From: Sphaerotilus uruguayifluvii | Lineage (GTDB): Bacteria; Pseudomonadota; Gammaproteobacteria; Burkholderiales; Burkholderiaceae_C | NCBI RefSeq assembly: GCF_013294065.1 | Contig: NZ_JABSNM010000009.1 | Location: forward strand, 1 to 64,000 | Length of the DNA: 64,000 nucleotides | Reading direction: 5' to 3' | In this document: positions 37,322 through 46,298 of the stretch, in pieces | How the letters are laid out: the number at the start of each line of letters is the position of its first letter | How positions within the stretch are numbered: position 1 is the stretch's first letter | Notes under the pieces: generated by a model | Database searches by the model: none | What the model saw: the letters and a program-made list of their open reading frames with translations, nothing else | Told to the model about the DNA's origin: nothing | Program-made: the position numbers and the translations under genes

Positions 37322-38854
37322 GTGACCGCTTCCTTCTCTCCTGACTCCGACCGCATCCTGCACGCGCCGCTGCGCAGCCGCATCATGAGTGCCGACGAGG
37401 CGGCCGCGCTGATCCCGTCGGGCGCGCATGTCGGCATGAGCGGCTTCACCGGCGCCGGCTATCCGAAGCTGGTGCCCGCGGCGCTGGCGCGGCGCATCGA
37501 GTCCGCGCATGCGTCGGGCGATCCGTTCCGCATCAGCGTCTGGACCGGCGCCTCGACCGCGCCGGAGCTCGACGGCGCGCTGGCCAAGGTCGATGGCATC
37601 GAGATGCGTCTGCCCTACCAGTCCGACCCGGAATGCCGCCGCCGCATCAACGCCGGGCAGATGGAATACATCGACATCCACCTGTCGCATGTCGCGCAGG
37701 CGGTCTGGTCGGGCTTCTTCGGTCCGCTGGACGTGGCCGTGGTCGAGGTGGCGGGCGTGCTGGAGGACGGCCGGCTGGTGCCCTCGTCCTCGATCGGCAA
37801 CAACAAGACCTGGATCGACCGGGCCGACCGGGTGATCCTGGAGGTCAATGCCTGGCAGAACCCGGCGCTGCACGGCATGCACGACATCTACTACGGCACG
37901 CAGCTGCCGCCGCGGCGCGTGCCGATCCCGCTGGTGCGCGCCGACGACCGCATCGGCGAGAGCTGCTTCCGCTGCGATCCGGACAAGATCATCGCCGTGG
38001 TGCCGACGCGCCATCCGGACCGCAATTCCGCCTTCTCCGCGCCGGACGAGAACTCGCGCCGCATCGCCGGCCACATCCTGGAGTTCCTCGAGCACGAGGT
38101 GAAGAAGGGCCGGCTGCCGCGCGAGCTGCTGCCGCTGCAGTCGGGCGTGGGCAACATCGCCAACGCGGTGCTCGAGGGCCTGAACGAGGGGCCGTTCGAG
38201 AACATGACCGCCTTCACCGAGGTGCTGCAGGACGGCATGCTGGCGATGCTGAAGTCGGGCAAGCTGCGCTGCGCCTCGGCGACCGCGTTCTCGCTCAGCC
38301 CGGACGCGCAGGCCGAGCTCAACGCCGACCTGGCCCGCTACCGCGACCGCATCATCCTGCGCCCGCAGGAGATCAGCAATCACCCCGAGCTGATCCGCCG
38401 CCTGGGCGTGATCGCGATGAACGGCATGATCGAGGCCGACCTGTACGGCAACGTCAACTCGACCCACCTGATGGGCAGCCAGATCATGAACGGCATCGGC
38501 GGCTCGGGCGACTTCGCGCGCAACGCCTACATCTCGATCTTCATGACGCCGTCGCTGGCCAAGGACGGCGCGATCTCGTGCATCGTGCCGATGGTCTCGC
38601 ATGTCGACCACACCGAGCACGACGTGCAGGTGCTGGTGACCGAGCAGGGCCTGGCCGACCTGCGCGGCCTGTCGCCGAAGCAGCGCGCGCGCCTGGTCAT
38701 CGACCGCTGCGCCCACCCTGACTTCCGCCCGATGCTGCACGACTACGTCGAGCGCGCGCTGCACTCGGGCGCCGGCCGGCAGACGCCGCACCTGCTCGGC
38801 GAGGCGCTGTCGTGGCACCAGCGCTATCTGGCGACCGGCACGATGCGGCCCTGA
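37322..38854 (+). CDS. Acetate/succinate CoA-transferase (acetyl-CoA hydrolase family)
   Basis: A 510-residue class I CoA-transferase related to succinyl-CoA:acetate CoA-transferase. Seen: the N-terminal GAHVGMSGFTGAGYPKLVP, the likely catalytic Glu in TAFTEVLQDGML, the CoA-loop GNVNSTHLMGSQIMNGIGGSGDF and the end VTEQGLADLRGLSPKQRA. It would move CoA between acetate and succinyl-CoA or a similar pair. A TTG start eight codons upstream lies inside the inverted repeat; I prefer the GTG at 37322, since the family core begins soon after. Repeats with hairpins follow the stop and may act as terminator. Confidence 0.88.
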   Translation: MTASFSPDSDRILHAPLRSRIMSADEAAALIPSGAHVGMSGFTGAGYPKLVPAALARRIESAHASGDPFRISVWTGASTAPELDGALAKVDGIEMRLPYQSDPECRRRINAGQMEYIDIHLSHVAQAVWSGFFGPLDVAVVEVAGVLEDGRLVPSSSIGNNKTWIDRADRVILEVNAWQNPALHGMHDIYYGTQLPPRRVPIPLVRADDRIGESCFRCDPDKIIAVVPTRHPDRNSAFSAPDENSRRIAGHILEFLEHEVKKGRLPRELLPLQSGVGNIANAVLEGLNEGPFENMTAFTEVLQDGMLAMLKSGKLRCASATAFSLSPDAQAELNADLARYRDRIILRPQEISNHPELIRRLGVIAMNGMIEADLYGNVNSTHLMGSQIMNGIGGSGDFARNAYISIFMTPSLAKDGAISCIVPMVSHVDHTEHDVQVLVTEQGLADLRGLSPKQRARLVIDRCAHPDFRPMLHDYVERALHSGAGRQTPHLLGEALSWHQRYLATGTMRP

Positions 38855-38856
38855 TG

Positions 38857-38945
38857 CCCCCACCCGTCACGCCCGCGAAGGCGGGCGCCCACGCGGAGCG
38901 ACGGTGATGGTCGCCGCGTGGGCCCTCGCGTCCGCGAGGGTGAAG
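38857..38945. repeat. REP-like repeat, copy 1 with inverted partner
   Basis: Bases 38857-38907 are a 51-bp sequence with the internal hairpin GCCCGCGAAGGCGGGC. An imperfect inverted copy follows (about 38911-38945, CGCGTGGGCCCTCGCGTCCG and on), so the pair makes a BIME-like dimer. An identical direct copy lies at 40108-40158. Such dispersed GC hairpin repeats are common between genes in high-GC bacteria. It starts 3 nt after the CoA-transferase stop and may end its transcript. The rest of the gap to 39100 shows nothing else. Confidence 0.8.
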
Positions 38946-39100
38946 CCGGCTTCTGCAACTGCTCCCGCCTACGATGGATTTCCGGCATGGGCCAGAAACT
39001 GGTGCGCACCGGCAATCGGCCGGCGTTGGCGGGACATCTGCACTGGAGACACCCTGTTTTTTCACGGATATTCATTTCCGGTTGATTGCAGGGAGCTGTC

Positions 39101-39652
39101 GTGTCGTTCATGTCGTTTGCCCGTTGCGGGCCACCAGTCTTGGTGCTGGGTCTGTGCACCCTGGTATCGGGTGTCCAGGCGCAGTTCAAGTGCACAAGTG
39201 CCTCGGGCTCGGTCTCTTTCCAGCAGACACCCTGCAGCGGAAATGACCGGCGCGCGGAGCGGCTGGACATCCGGCCTGCGGCGGGATCCGCCGCATCCGG
39301 TGCAGCGCCTGCGCTGCCCGCCTCGGCCACTTCGGCCGCGAAGGACAACGTGGACATGCGCATGGCCCGACAGATGGAGCGCGAGCGTCTGATCCGAGAC
39401 AAGGAGTTCGAGATCGCCCAGCTCGGCGAGCTGATGGTTCGGCGCAGTGGCTTGATGGAGCAGGAGCTGGCTGCGTTGAGAGCCAAGAAGATGCAGGCCA
39501 ACAACAATCTGGCCGGTGCAACCTGGGAGCAGAGCATTTCGACGGAAATGTCGGTGGTGGTCGAGAAGTACAAGGCCCAGAAGGAGTCCGACGGCGAGCG
39601 TCTGAAGGCGATGAACGCGGAGCTCCGACGGCTCAAGGAGATGGCCCGATGA
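39101..39652 (+). CDS. Exported DUF4124-like protein
   Basis: A 183-residue protein with a signal peptide (about residues 1-27, ending VQA-Q), a DUF4124-like start with two cysteines (QFKCTSASGSVSFQQTPCSG), a short Ala/Ser linker and a long charged helical tail (~90-183) that may form a coiled coil. The GTG at 39101 has GGGAG at a good distance; an ATG three codons later is possible. It overlaps the next gene by 4 nt. Function unknown; likely periplasmic. The pair is flanked by 51-bp repeats. Confidence 0.7.
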   Translation: MSFMSFARCGPPVLVLGLCTLVSGVQAQFKCTSASGSVSFQQTPCSGNDRRAERLDIRPAAGSAASGAAPALPASATSAAKDNVDMRMARQMERERLIRDKEFEIAQLGELMVRRSGLMEQELAALRAKKMQANNNLAGATWEQSISTEMSVVVEKYKAQKESDGERLKAMNAELRRLKEMAR

Positions 39653-40095
39653 AAAGCATGCTTGCGGGACTGCTGGCGCTGACTGGGCTGATCGGCGCCG
39701 CCGACGCCTCGTGCTACCTCGTCTATGACGGACAGGACAAGGTGATCTATCAGGCCAGCATTCCACCGGTGGACATGTCCCTGCCCGTGTCGGACCAGAT
39801 CCGCGCCCGGTTTCCGGACGGTCATCTGGTGTTCACGACCGAGGGCGCATCGTGTTCCTCGGCAGACATCGCCGTGCAGCCGGCCTTCGGCAGGCCGGTC
39901 GAACCCCAGTTTCCTGAATCCGAAGTCCGGCCTCTCGTGTCCGAATCCAGTCCGGAGACGCGATACGGGGGCATGCCTTTGCTGCAGGGTCGTGGCCGCG
40001 ATGCGGCAGGGACGGATGTTGCCGTGAGGTCCTATTGGCGCCGTGACGGAACCGCCGTGTCGGCCCATACCCGCGCGGCGCCCCGACGGCGCTGA
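39649..40095 (+). CDS. Exported protein, unknown function
   Basis: A 148-residue protein with a signal peptide (residues 1-20, ending ADA-S) and a domain that begins CYLVYDGQDKVIYQASIPPVD. It includes a Cys (EGASCSS) that could pair with the first. The middle (PVDMSLPVSDQIRARFPDGH) looks like a small conserved domain I have seen in other Burkholderiales proteins, without a known role. The C-terminal ~60 residues look disordered and basic. It is coupled to the DUF4124-like gene (ATGA overlap), and the second repeat copy starts 13 nt after its stop. Confidence 0.6.
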   Translation: MKSMLAGLLALTGLIGAADASCYLVYDGQDKVIYQASIPPVDMSLPVSDQIRARFPDGHLVFTTEGASCSSADIAVQPAFGRPVEPQFPESEVRPLVSESSPETRYGGMPLLQGRGRDAAGTDVAVRSYWRRDGTAVSAHTRAAPRRR

Positions 40096-40107
40096 AGCGC
40101 GCACGCC

Positions 40108-40158
40108 CCCCCACCCGTCACGCCCGCGAAGGCGGGCGCCCACGCGGAGCGACGGTGA
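40108..40158. repeat. REP-like repeat, copy 2
   Basis: Identical over 51 bp and in the same orientation to 38857-38907, including the GCCCGCGAAGGCGGGC hairpin. Together the copies bracket the two exported-protein genes. It lies in the 96-bp gap between convergent genes, where it can serve as a shared transcription barrier. Confidence 0.8.
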
Positions 40159-40191
40159 CGGGGTGGGCGCGGTGACGAAGGGCGACGGGCG

Positions 40192-41673
40192 TCAGCCTCG
40201 TGTCCCGGATCGCTCCGCCAGCGTCCGCGCCAGCCGGTCATGCCGCTCCACCAGCGGCCCCAGGTCCAGCGTCGTGAGCTGGCCTTCACGCACCAGCACC
40301 TGGCCGCCGACGATGTTCCACGCCGCCTGCGGGCTGGCGCACAGCAGCAGCGCGGCCAGCGGGTCGTGCACCGCGCCGCCGGCCATCGCCAGCGAATCCA
40401 GCCGCCACAGCACCAGGTCGGCCGCCATGCCGGGCGCGAGGTGGCCGGTGTCGTCGCGGCCGAGCACCTGGGCGCCGCCCCGCGTGGCGATCGCCAGCGC
40501 GTCGCGGGCCGTCATCTCGGCGGGGCCGAGGTCGCAGCCGTAGCGGGTCACGCCGTCGGTGCCGGTCTCGGGCGGCTGCATCGCGCGGCCGACGCGCGCC
40601 AGCAGCAGCGCCTGGCGCGCCTCGTTGAGCAGGTGGCCGGCGTCGTTGCTGGCGCTGCCGTCCACGCCCAGGCCGACCGGCACGCCCGCGTCCAGCATGC
40701 GCCGCACCGGCGCGATGCCTGAGGCCAGCCGCATGTTGCTGCACGGGCAGTGCGCCACGCCGGTGCCGGTGGCGGCGAAGCGGGCAATGCCGTGCGCGTC
40801 CAGCCGCACGCAGTGCGCGTGCCACACGTCCGGCCCGAGCCAGCCGACGCTCTCGGCGTATTCGGTGGGGGTCATGCCGAACTTCGCCCGGCTGTAGGCC
40901 AGGTCGTGGTCGTTCTCGGCCAGATGGGTGTGCAGCCGCGTGCCCAGGCTGCGTGCCAGATCGGCCGAGTCGCGCATCAGCTCGCGGCTGACCGAGAAGG
41001 GGGAGCAGGGCGCGGCCACCACGCGCAGCCGGCTGTAGCGCCCGGCGTCGTGGTAGGTCTCGATCAGGCGCTGCGTGTCCTTCAGGATGGCCGCCTCGTC
41101 CTCGACCAGGTGGTCGGGCGGCAGGCCGCCGGCCGACTCGCCCACGCTCATGCTGCCGCGTGCGGCGTGGAAGCGCATGCCGACCTCGGCGGCGGCCTCG
41201 ATCTGGTCGTCGAGCCGCACGCCGTCGGGGAAGATGTAATGGTGGTCCGAGGTGGTGGTGCAGCCCGACAGCAGCAGCTCGGCCATCGCCACCTGGGTCG
41301 AGACCTTCACCATCTCCGGCGTCAGCCCGGCCCAGATCGGGTAGAGCGTCTTCAGCCAGCCGAAGAGCTCGGCGTCCTGCGCCGCCGGGATGACGCGCGT
41401 GAGCGTCTGGTACATGTGGTGGTGCGTGTTGATCAGCCCCGGCGTGACGACGTGGCCGCGCGCGTCGACGCATTCGCCGCGGGCGCGCACCTCGTCCATC
41501 ACCTCGGGCGGCACCTCGCCGGCCGGCCAGATCGCCTCGATCGCCTCGCCGCGGATCAGCACGCTGGCGCCGCGCAGCTCGCGCCGGTCGGCGTCGAAGG
41601 TGGCGATCAGCTCGGCCTGATGGATCAGCAGCGGCGGGGGCGGCAGGGCGGGGAAGGAGGGGGCGGCGCTCAT
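40192..41673 (-). CDS. 8-oxoguanine deaminase-type amidohydrolase
   Basis: A 493-residue zinc amidohydrolase of the TRZ/ATZ group. Metal and catalytic residues seen are NTHHHMYQTL (HxH pair), HTHLAEN (His and Glu), WHAHCV and the late Asp in GLGVDGSASND. NMRLASGIAPV is typical of the 8-oxoguanine/hydroxydechloroatrazine subgroup. It would deaminate 8-oxoguanine or a related purine to urate-like products. It is divergent from the PLP decarboxylase operon. With the nucleoside deaminase and importer nearby, it supports a purine-handling theme, though they are separate transcription units. Start is the ATG at 41673. Confidence 0.85.
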   Translation of the reverse strand: MSAAPSFPALPPPPLLIHQAELIATFDADRRELRGASVLIRGEAIEAIWPAGEVPPEVMDEVRARGECVDARGHVVTPGLINTHHHMYQTLTRVIPAAQDAELFGWLKTLYPIWAGLTPEMVKVSTQVAMAELLLSGCTTTSDHHYIFPDGVRLDDQIEAAAEVGMRFHAARGSMSVGESAGGLPPDHLVEDEAAILKDTQRLIETYHDAGRYSRLRVVAAPCSPFSVSRELMRDSADLARSLGTRLHTHLAENDHDLAYSRAKFGMTPTEYAESVGWLGPDVWHAHCVRLDAHGIARFAATGTGVAHCPCSNMRLASGIAPVRRMLDAGVPVGLGVDGSASNDAGHLLNEARQALLLARVGRAMQPPETGTDGVTRYGCDLGPAEMTARDALAIATRGGAQVLGRDDTGHLAPGMAADLVLWRLDSLAMAGGAVHDPLAALLLCASPQAAWNIVGGQVLVREGQLTTLDLGPLVERHDRLARTLAERSGTRG

Positions 41674-41784
41674 GGCGGCATTGTCGAGCAAGCACCGTTC
41701 CCGCCGCGGGCCCGGAACTCGCCCGGCTTTCCCTCGTTCATCCCGCTAATGTTCTCCCGATCCCGCAAATAACCTCGTGTCACG

Positions 41785-43338
41785 ATGAGTGACACCGCCG
41801 CCTGTTCGCCGACTTCGCTGGACCCTGCCGATCCGGCCGCCTGGGAAGACTTTCGCGCCCAGGCCCACCGCATGCTCGACGACATGATCGGCCACCTGCG
41901 CACGCTGCGCGAGCAGCCGGTCTGGCGGCCGATCCCCGAGGCGCTGCGCGCGGGCTGGCGCGAGCCCCTGCCGGCGCAGCCGGTGCCGGTGGCCGAGCTG
42001 CACCGGCGCTTCCTGGCCGAGGTGCTGCCGCATGCGGTCGGCAACGCGCATCCGCGCTTCATGGGCTGGGTGCAGGGCGCCGGCACGCCCGAGGGCCTGC
42101 TGGCCGAGATGCTCGCCGCCGGCCTGAACGCCAACGTGGGCGGGCGCGACCAGATGCCGCTGGAGGTCGAGCGCCAGGTGGTGCACTGGATGCGCGAGCT
42201 GTTCGACTTTCCCGACACCGCCTCCGGCCTGCTGGTGACCGGCTCCTCGACCGCCAACCTGATCGGCGTGCTGGTGGCGCGCACCCGCGCGCTGGGCGTC
42301 GACTCGCGCCGCGACGGGCTGGGCGCGGACGGCCTGAGGCTGGTGGCCTACACCAGCGCGGCCGCGCACGGCTGCGTCGCGCAGGCGATGGCGATCGCCG
42401 GGCTGGGCCACCAGGCGCTGCGCCGGGTGCCGGTGGACGCCGATCACCGCATCGACGTCGCCGCGCTGCGCCGCATGCTGGCGGCGGACCGCGCTGCCGG
42501 CCTGCAGCCCTTCCTGGTGGTGGGCACCGCCGGCACGGTCGATGTCGGCGCGATCGACGATCTGGACGCGCTGGCCACGCTGTGCGCGACCGAGCAGCTC
42601 TGGTTCCATGTCGACGGCGCCTTCGGCGCGCTGGCGCGGCTGTCGCCGGCGCTGGCGCCGCGCCTGGCCGGCATCGAGCGGGCCGACTCGCTGGCGCTGG
42701 ACTTCCACAAGTGGGGCCAGGTGCCCTACGACGCCGGCTTCGTGCTGGTGCGCGATCAGGCCGCGCAGCTGGCGGCCTTCGCCTCGCCGGCGGCCTATCT
42801 GGCGCGCCACCCGCGCGGGCTGGCGGCGGGCTCGCCCTGGCCCTGCGATCTCGGCCCCGACCTCTCGCGGGGCTTCCGGGCGCTGAAGGTCTGGTTCACC
42901 GTCATGGCCCACGGCCGCGAGCGCCTGGGCGCGGCGATCGAGGCCAGCTGCCGCCTGGCGCGTCGGCTGGCCGAGCGGGTCGATGCCGACGCGCGGCTGC
43001 AGCGGCTCGCGCCGGTGGCGCTGAACATCGTCTGCCTGCGCTATGTCGGCGCGGCGCCGGACCTGGCCGACGGCCAGCCGCTCGACGAGGCCACGCTCGA
43101 CGCGCTCAACGCCGAGCTGGTCGCCGACCTGCACGAGAGCGGCGTGGCCGCGCCGTCCACCACCACGATCGGCGGGCGCACCGCGGTGCGCGTCGCGCTG
43201 GTCAACCACCGCACCGTCGAGGCCGACCTCGACCTGCTGCTCGAGGCCCTGCATCACTTCGGACGACTGCGCCTGCGGCAGGCGTGCGCCGGCGGTGCGG
43301 CGGGCCTGCCGATCCTTTCCGACGAAAGCTCCCGATGA
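41785..43338 (+). CDS. Group II PLP-dependent decarboxylase
   Basis: A 517-residue fold-type-I enzyme of the aromatic-amino-acid/glutamate/diaminobutyrate decarboxylase group. Seen: HPRFMGWVQGAG (residues 89-100), TGSSTANL (152-159) for PLP phosphate, His195 that stacks on the ring, Asp277 (HVDGAF) and the Schiff-base Lys309 in LDFHKWGQ. The normal reaction would be removal of CO2 from an L-amino acid to give an amine. The substrate cannot be read. The gene is first in a three-gene operon: its stop overlaps the next ATG. There is no clear Shine-Dalgarno sequence before the ATG. Confidence 0.88.
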   Translation: MSDTAACSPTSLDPADPAAWEDFRAQAHRMLDDMIGHLRTLREQPVWRPIPEALRAGWREPLPAQPVPVAELHRRFLAEVLPHAVGNAHPRFMGWVQGAGTPEGLLAEMLAAGLNANVGGRDQMPLEVERQVVHWMRELFDFPDTASGLLVTGSSTANLIGVLVARTRALGVDSRRDGLGADGLRLVAYTSAAAHGCVAQAMAIAGLGHQALRRVPVDADHRIDVAALRRMLAADRAAGLQPFLVVGTAGTVDVGAIDDLDALATLCATEQLWFHVDGAFGALARLSPALAPRLAGIERADSLALDFHKWGQVPYDAGFVLVRDQAAQLAAFASPAAYLARHPRGLAAGSPWPCDLGPDLSRGFRALKVWFTVMAHGRERLGAAIEASCRLARRLAERVDADARLQRLAPVALNIVCLRYVGAAPDLADGQPLDEATLDALNAELVADLHESGVAAPSTTTIGGRTAVRVALVNHRTVEADLDLLLEALHHFGRLRLRQACAGGAAGLPILSDESSR

Positions 43339-44564
43339 CCGTGACCGCTTCCCCGATCGCCCCCCGCAAGCCGCTGCTGGGCCTGGCGACGCTGATGACC
43401 CAGGCCTTTCGCGGCACCGACCTGCGCCCGCTGGCGCAGTCCTTCATCGAGCGCGCCGGCGCCGACGAGCACGACGCCGAGGCACTGATGGACCTGTCCA
43501 CCGCGCTGTTCCTGCAGGGCCTGCGCGAGGTCGGCCTGGCGACGCAGGCGCAGGCGCTGCAGGTCAGCCGCCTGTACCGGCTCGAGGCGCCGTGCCCGCC
43601 GGCCGAGGGCCGGCCGCTGCGGCTGCTGGCGCTGATGATGCCCGGCGACCTGATGACGAATGCGCCGCTGCCCTTCCTGTGCGAGGGCAGCGACGTCGAG
43701 CTGACGATGCTCTACCTGGTGCCGGGCGAGCCGCTGCCCGAGACGCTGCCGGCGCATGACGTGCTGTGGACGGCGGTGTCGGAGTCGGCCGCCAGCCGCA
43801 CGCTGCTGTCGCGCCTCGACGCGCAGATGGCGCGCTGGGGCGTGCAGCCGGTCAACCGGCCCGCCGCCATCCTGCGTACCTCGCGCGACGAGGCCTGGCA
43901 GATGCTGCACGGCCTGCCGGGCCTGGCGATGCCGGCCACCGCGCTGCACGAGCGCGGCGTGCTGCAGGAGCTGGCCGAGGGCCTGCGGCCGCTGGGCACG
44001 CTGCTGCCCGACGCCGCCTGGCCGCTGATCATCCGCCCGCTCGACTCGCACGCCGGCCACGACCTGGAGAAGGTCGACACGCCGGCGGCGCTGGCGGCCT
44101 ACCTCGAGGCGACCGCCGGCGAGGTCTTCTACCTGTCGAGCTTCGTCGACTACCGCGGCGCCGACGGCCAGTTCCGCAAGTACCGCGTCGTGCTGGTCGA
44201 CGGCCAGGCCTTCGCCGGCCACCTGGGCGTGTCCTCGCACTGGATGGTGCACTACCTCAATGCCGGCATGACCGACAGCGAGGACAAGCGCCGCCAGGAG
44301 GCCGAGTTCATGACCGGCTTCGACGCCGGCTTCGGCGCGCGCCATGCCGAGGCGCTGGGCCGGATCGGCGCGGGCTTCGGTCTGGACTATCTGGTGATCG
44401 ACTGCGCCGAGACGAGCGACGGCCGGCTGCTGGTCTTCGAGGTCGATCCGGGCGCGGTCGTGCACTCGATGGATCCGGAGGAGATGTTCCCGTACAAGCA
44501 CCCGGCGATGCGTCGCGTGCGGCAGGCCTTCCGGGGCCTGCTGGCGCGGCGGGCCGCGCGATGA
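43335..44564 (+). CDS. ATP-grasp-like protein
   Basis: A 409-residue protein. Residues ~1-85 are helical and resemble a TPR-like cap. Residues ~95-200 look like a Rossmann-type pre-ATP domain (LRLLALMMPGDLM, DVLWTAVSES). From ~205 an ATP-grasp fold is suggested by LIIRPLDSHAGHDLEKV (231-247), the hydrophobic EVFYLSSFVDY hinge and the metal acids Asp356, Glu369 and Asp371 (LVFEVDPG). Such enzymes join a carboxylate to an amine through an acyl phosphate. I do not know this member's product. It overlaps both neighbours by 4 nt; a decarboxylase-made amine would be a sensible acceptor (inference). Confidence 0.75.
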   Translation: MTVTASPIAPRKPLLGLATLMTQAFRGTDLRPLAQSFIERAGADEHDAEALMDLSTALFLQGLREVGLATQAQALQVSRLYRLEAPCPPAEGRPLRLLALMMPGDLMTNAPLPFLCEGSDVELTMLYLVPGEPLPETLPAHDVLWTAVSESAASRTLLSRLDAQMARWGVQPVNRPAAILRTSRDEAWQMLHGLPGLAMPATALHERGVLQELAEGLRPLGTLLPDAAWPLIIRPLDSHAGHDLEKVDTPAALAAYLEATAGEVFYLSSFVDYRGADGQFRKYRVVLVDGQAFAGHLGVSSHWMVHYLNAGMTDSEDKRRQEAEFMTGFDAGFGARHAEALGRIGAGFGLDYLVIDCAETSDGRLLVFEVDPGAVVHSMDPEEMFPYKHPAMRRVRQAFRGLLARRAAR

Positions 44565-46186
44565 CGGCGGCGACCGAGCGCCGCGTCTCGTCCATCGTCC
44601 TGCGCACGCTGCTGTCCGCGTCCTCCCCCCCCGCCATGGCCACCGCCTCCACGCTGATCGACGATCCCGAGCTGGCCGACGCGACCGCCTACTGGCTGAC
44701 GCAGGGCGGGGACACGCGGCTGCAGCTCGACGTGCAGGGCACGAATCTCTACGGCTGCCCGCCCCGGCCCGATCCGGGACTGATCGCGCTGGGCTCGTCG
44801 ACCGCGTCGGTGGTGTCGGCGCGCGGCTTCGAGGCGGCCTCGCGGCTGATGCTGCGCCTGGGCGCCGATCCGGGCTGCTGGCCCGGCGAGGTCGACCGGG
44901 TGCGCGCCGAGCTGCTGGCGCTGACCGGCGCCGACCAGGTCACCGGCACGCAGGTGGTGCTGGCGGCTTCCGGCACCGACCTGCATCTGATCGCGACCCA
45001 GATCCTCAGCCCGGCCGACGGCGAGCCGGGCGCGGCCCGGCCGCTGCAGGCCTTGATGGCCGATCCGTCCGAGACCGGCAGCGGCGTGCCCAAGGCGCTG
45101 GCGGCCCGCCACTTCAACACCGTCACCGCGCAGGGCGCCCAGGTCGCGCCCGGCCTGTCCCTGCCCGGGCTCGAGATGGCGCCGGCGCGCACCGTGGCGC
45201 TGCGCGAGCCCGACGGCCGGCCGCGCCCGGTCGAGGCGATCGACGCGGAGTTCGCCGCCGAGGCCGAGCGCATCGTGCGCGCCGGCGGGCGTTGCCTGCT
45301 GGTGATGGTCGACGTGTCGAAGACCGGCCTGGTCGCGCCGTCGCCGGCCTGCGCGCTGCGCCTGCGCCACCGCTGGGGCGAGCAGGTCGAGGTGCTGGTC
45401 GATGCCTGCCAGTTCCGGCTGGCGCCGGAATCGGTGGCGGCCTTCCTGCGCCAGGATTTCCTGGTGGCGCTGACCGGCTCGAAGTTCGTCGGCGGACCGG
45501 CCTTCAGCGGCGCGCTGCTGCTGCCGCCGGCGGCGGCCGCGCGGGTGCGCCGCCGGCCGCTGCACCGGCTGCGCTCCTACAGCGCGCGCGGCGACTGGCC
45601 GCGTTCCTGGCCGGGCGCGCGCGAGCTGCCGGGCAGCCCGAACCCGGGCCTGCTGCTGCGCTGGGAGGCGGCGCTGGCCGAGCTGCGCCGGCTGCGCGAG
45701 GTGCCGGCGGCGGCGGTGCAGGACTTCCTGCGCGAATGGGGCGCCGCGGCCTCGGCGCGGCTGACCGACGATCCGGTCTTCGAGCCGCTGCCGGTCACGC
45801 CGCTGGCGCAGTCGCGCGACTGGCGCGTCGCCAGCGCCGGGCCGGCCTGCTGGGACCGGCTGCCGACGATCCTTCCCTTCCTGCCGCGCCGGCGCGAGGG
45901 CCGCACCTGGCGGCCCCTGCGCCCGGAGGAGACGGCCTGGCTGCACCGCCAGATGCGCGAGGCGCAGGCCGGCGACGGCGTGCCGCTGCTGGCGCAGCTG
46001 CGCTTCCAGATCGGCCAGCCGGTGGTCTGCGGCGTGCGCGATGGCCAGGCGCTGACGGCGCTGCGCCTGTGCGTGGGCGCACGCGACATCTCGGCGGCGA
46101 CCTCCGGCGCCCGCGGCCCGGCCGAGGCGCTGACGCAGGCGCGGCTGGCGCTGGACAAGCTCGCCTGGCTGATCGGCCGGATCTGA
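44561..46186 (+). CDS. Divergent fold-type-I PLP-dependent protein
   Basis: A 541-residue protein I cannot place in a named family. It shows the fold-type-I pattern in order: AASGTD (residues 135-140) as PLP-phosphate loop, Asp281 in VDACQFR, where Gln284 takes the position that is often His or Arg, and Lys308 in LTGSKFVGGP as the likely Schiff-base lysine. The ~200 residues after this contain SARGDWPRSWPG and many Trp/Arg/Pro residues, unlike usual aminotransferase tails. The ATG overlaps the ATP-grasp stop. Its place in the operon suggests a step on the same small molecule; lyase, aminotransferase and desulfurase chemistry are all possible. Confidence 0.7.
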   Translation: MTAATERRVSSIVLRTLLSASSPPAMATASTLIDDPELADATAYWLTQGGDTRLQLDVQGTNLYGCPPRPDPGLIALGSSTASVVSARGFEAASRLMLRLGADPGCWPGEVDRVRAELLALTGADQVTGTQVVLAASGTDLHLIATQILSPADGEPGAARPLQALMADPSETGSGVPKALAARHFNTVTAQGAQVAPGLSLPGLEMAPARTVALREPDGRPRPVEAIDAEFAAEAERIVRAGGRCLLVMVDVSKTGLVAPSPACALRLRHRWGEQVEVLVDACQFRLAPESVAAFLRQDFLVALTGSKFVGGPAFSGALLLPPAAAARVRRRPLHRLRSYSARGDWPRSWPGARELPGSPNPGLLLRWEAALAELRRLREVPAAAVQDFLREWGAAASARLTDDPVFEPLPVTPLAQSRDWRVASAGPACWDRLPTILPFLPRRREGRTWRPLRPEETAWLHRQMREAQAGDGVPLLAQLRFQIGQPVVCGVRDGQALTALRLCVGARDISAATSGARGPAEALTQARLALDKLAWLIGRI

Positions 46187-46298
46187 TCCGCCGGCCGCCG
46201 ATCCGGCCGCGGGCACGGCCGGTTTGGCGCGTCATTTCCGCCCTTCGTGCCGGCGGGACGCTGCCTAGCATCGCGACGAGAGCCTTCCTGGAACGCCC

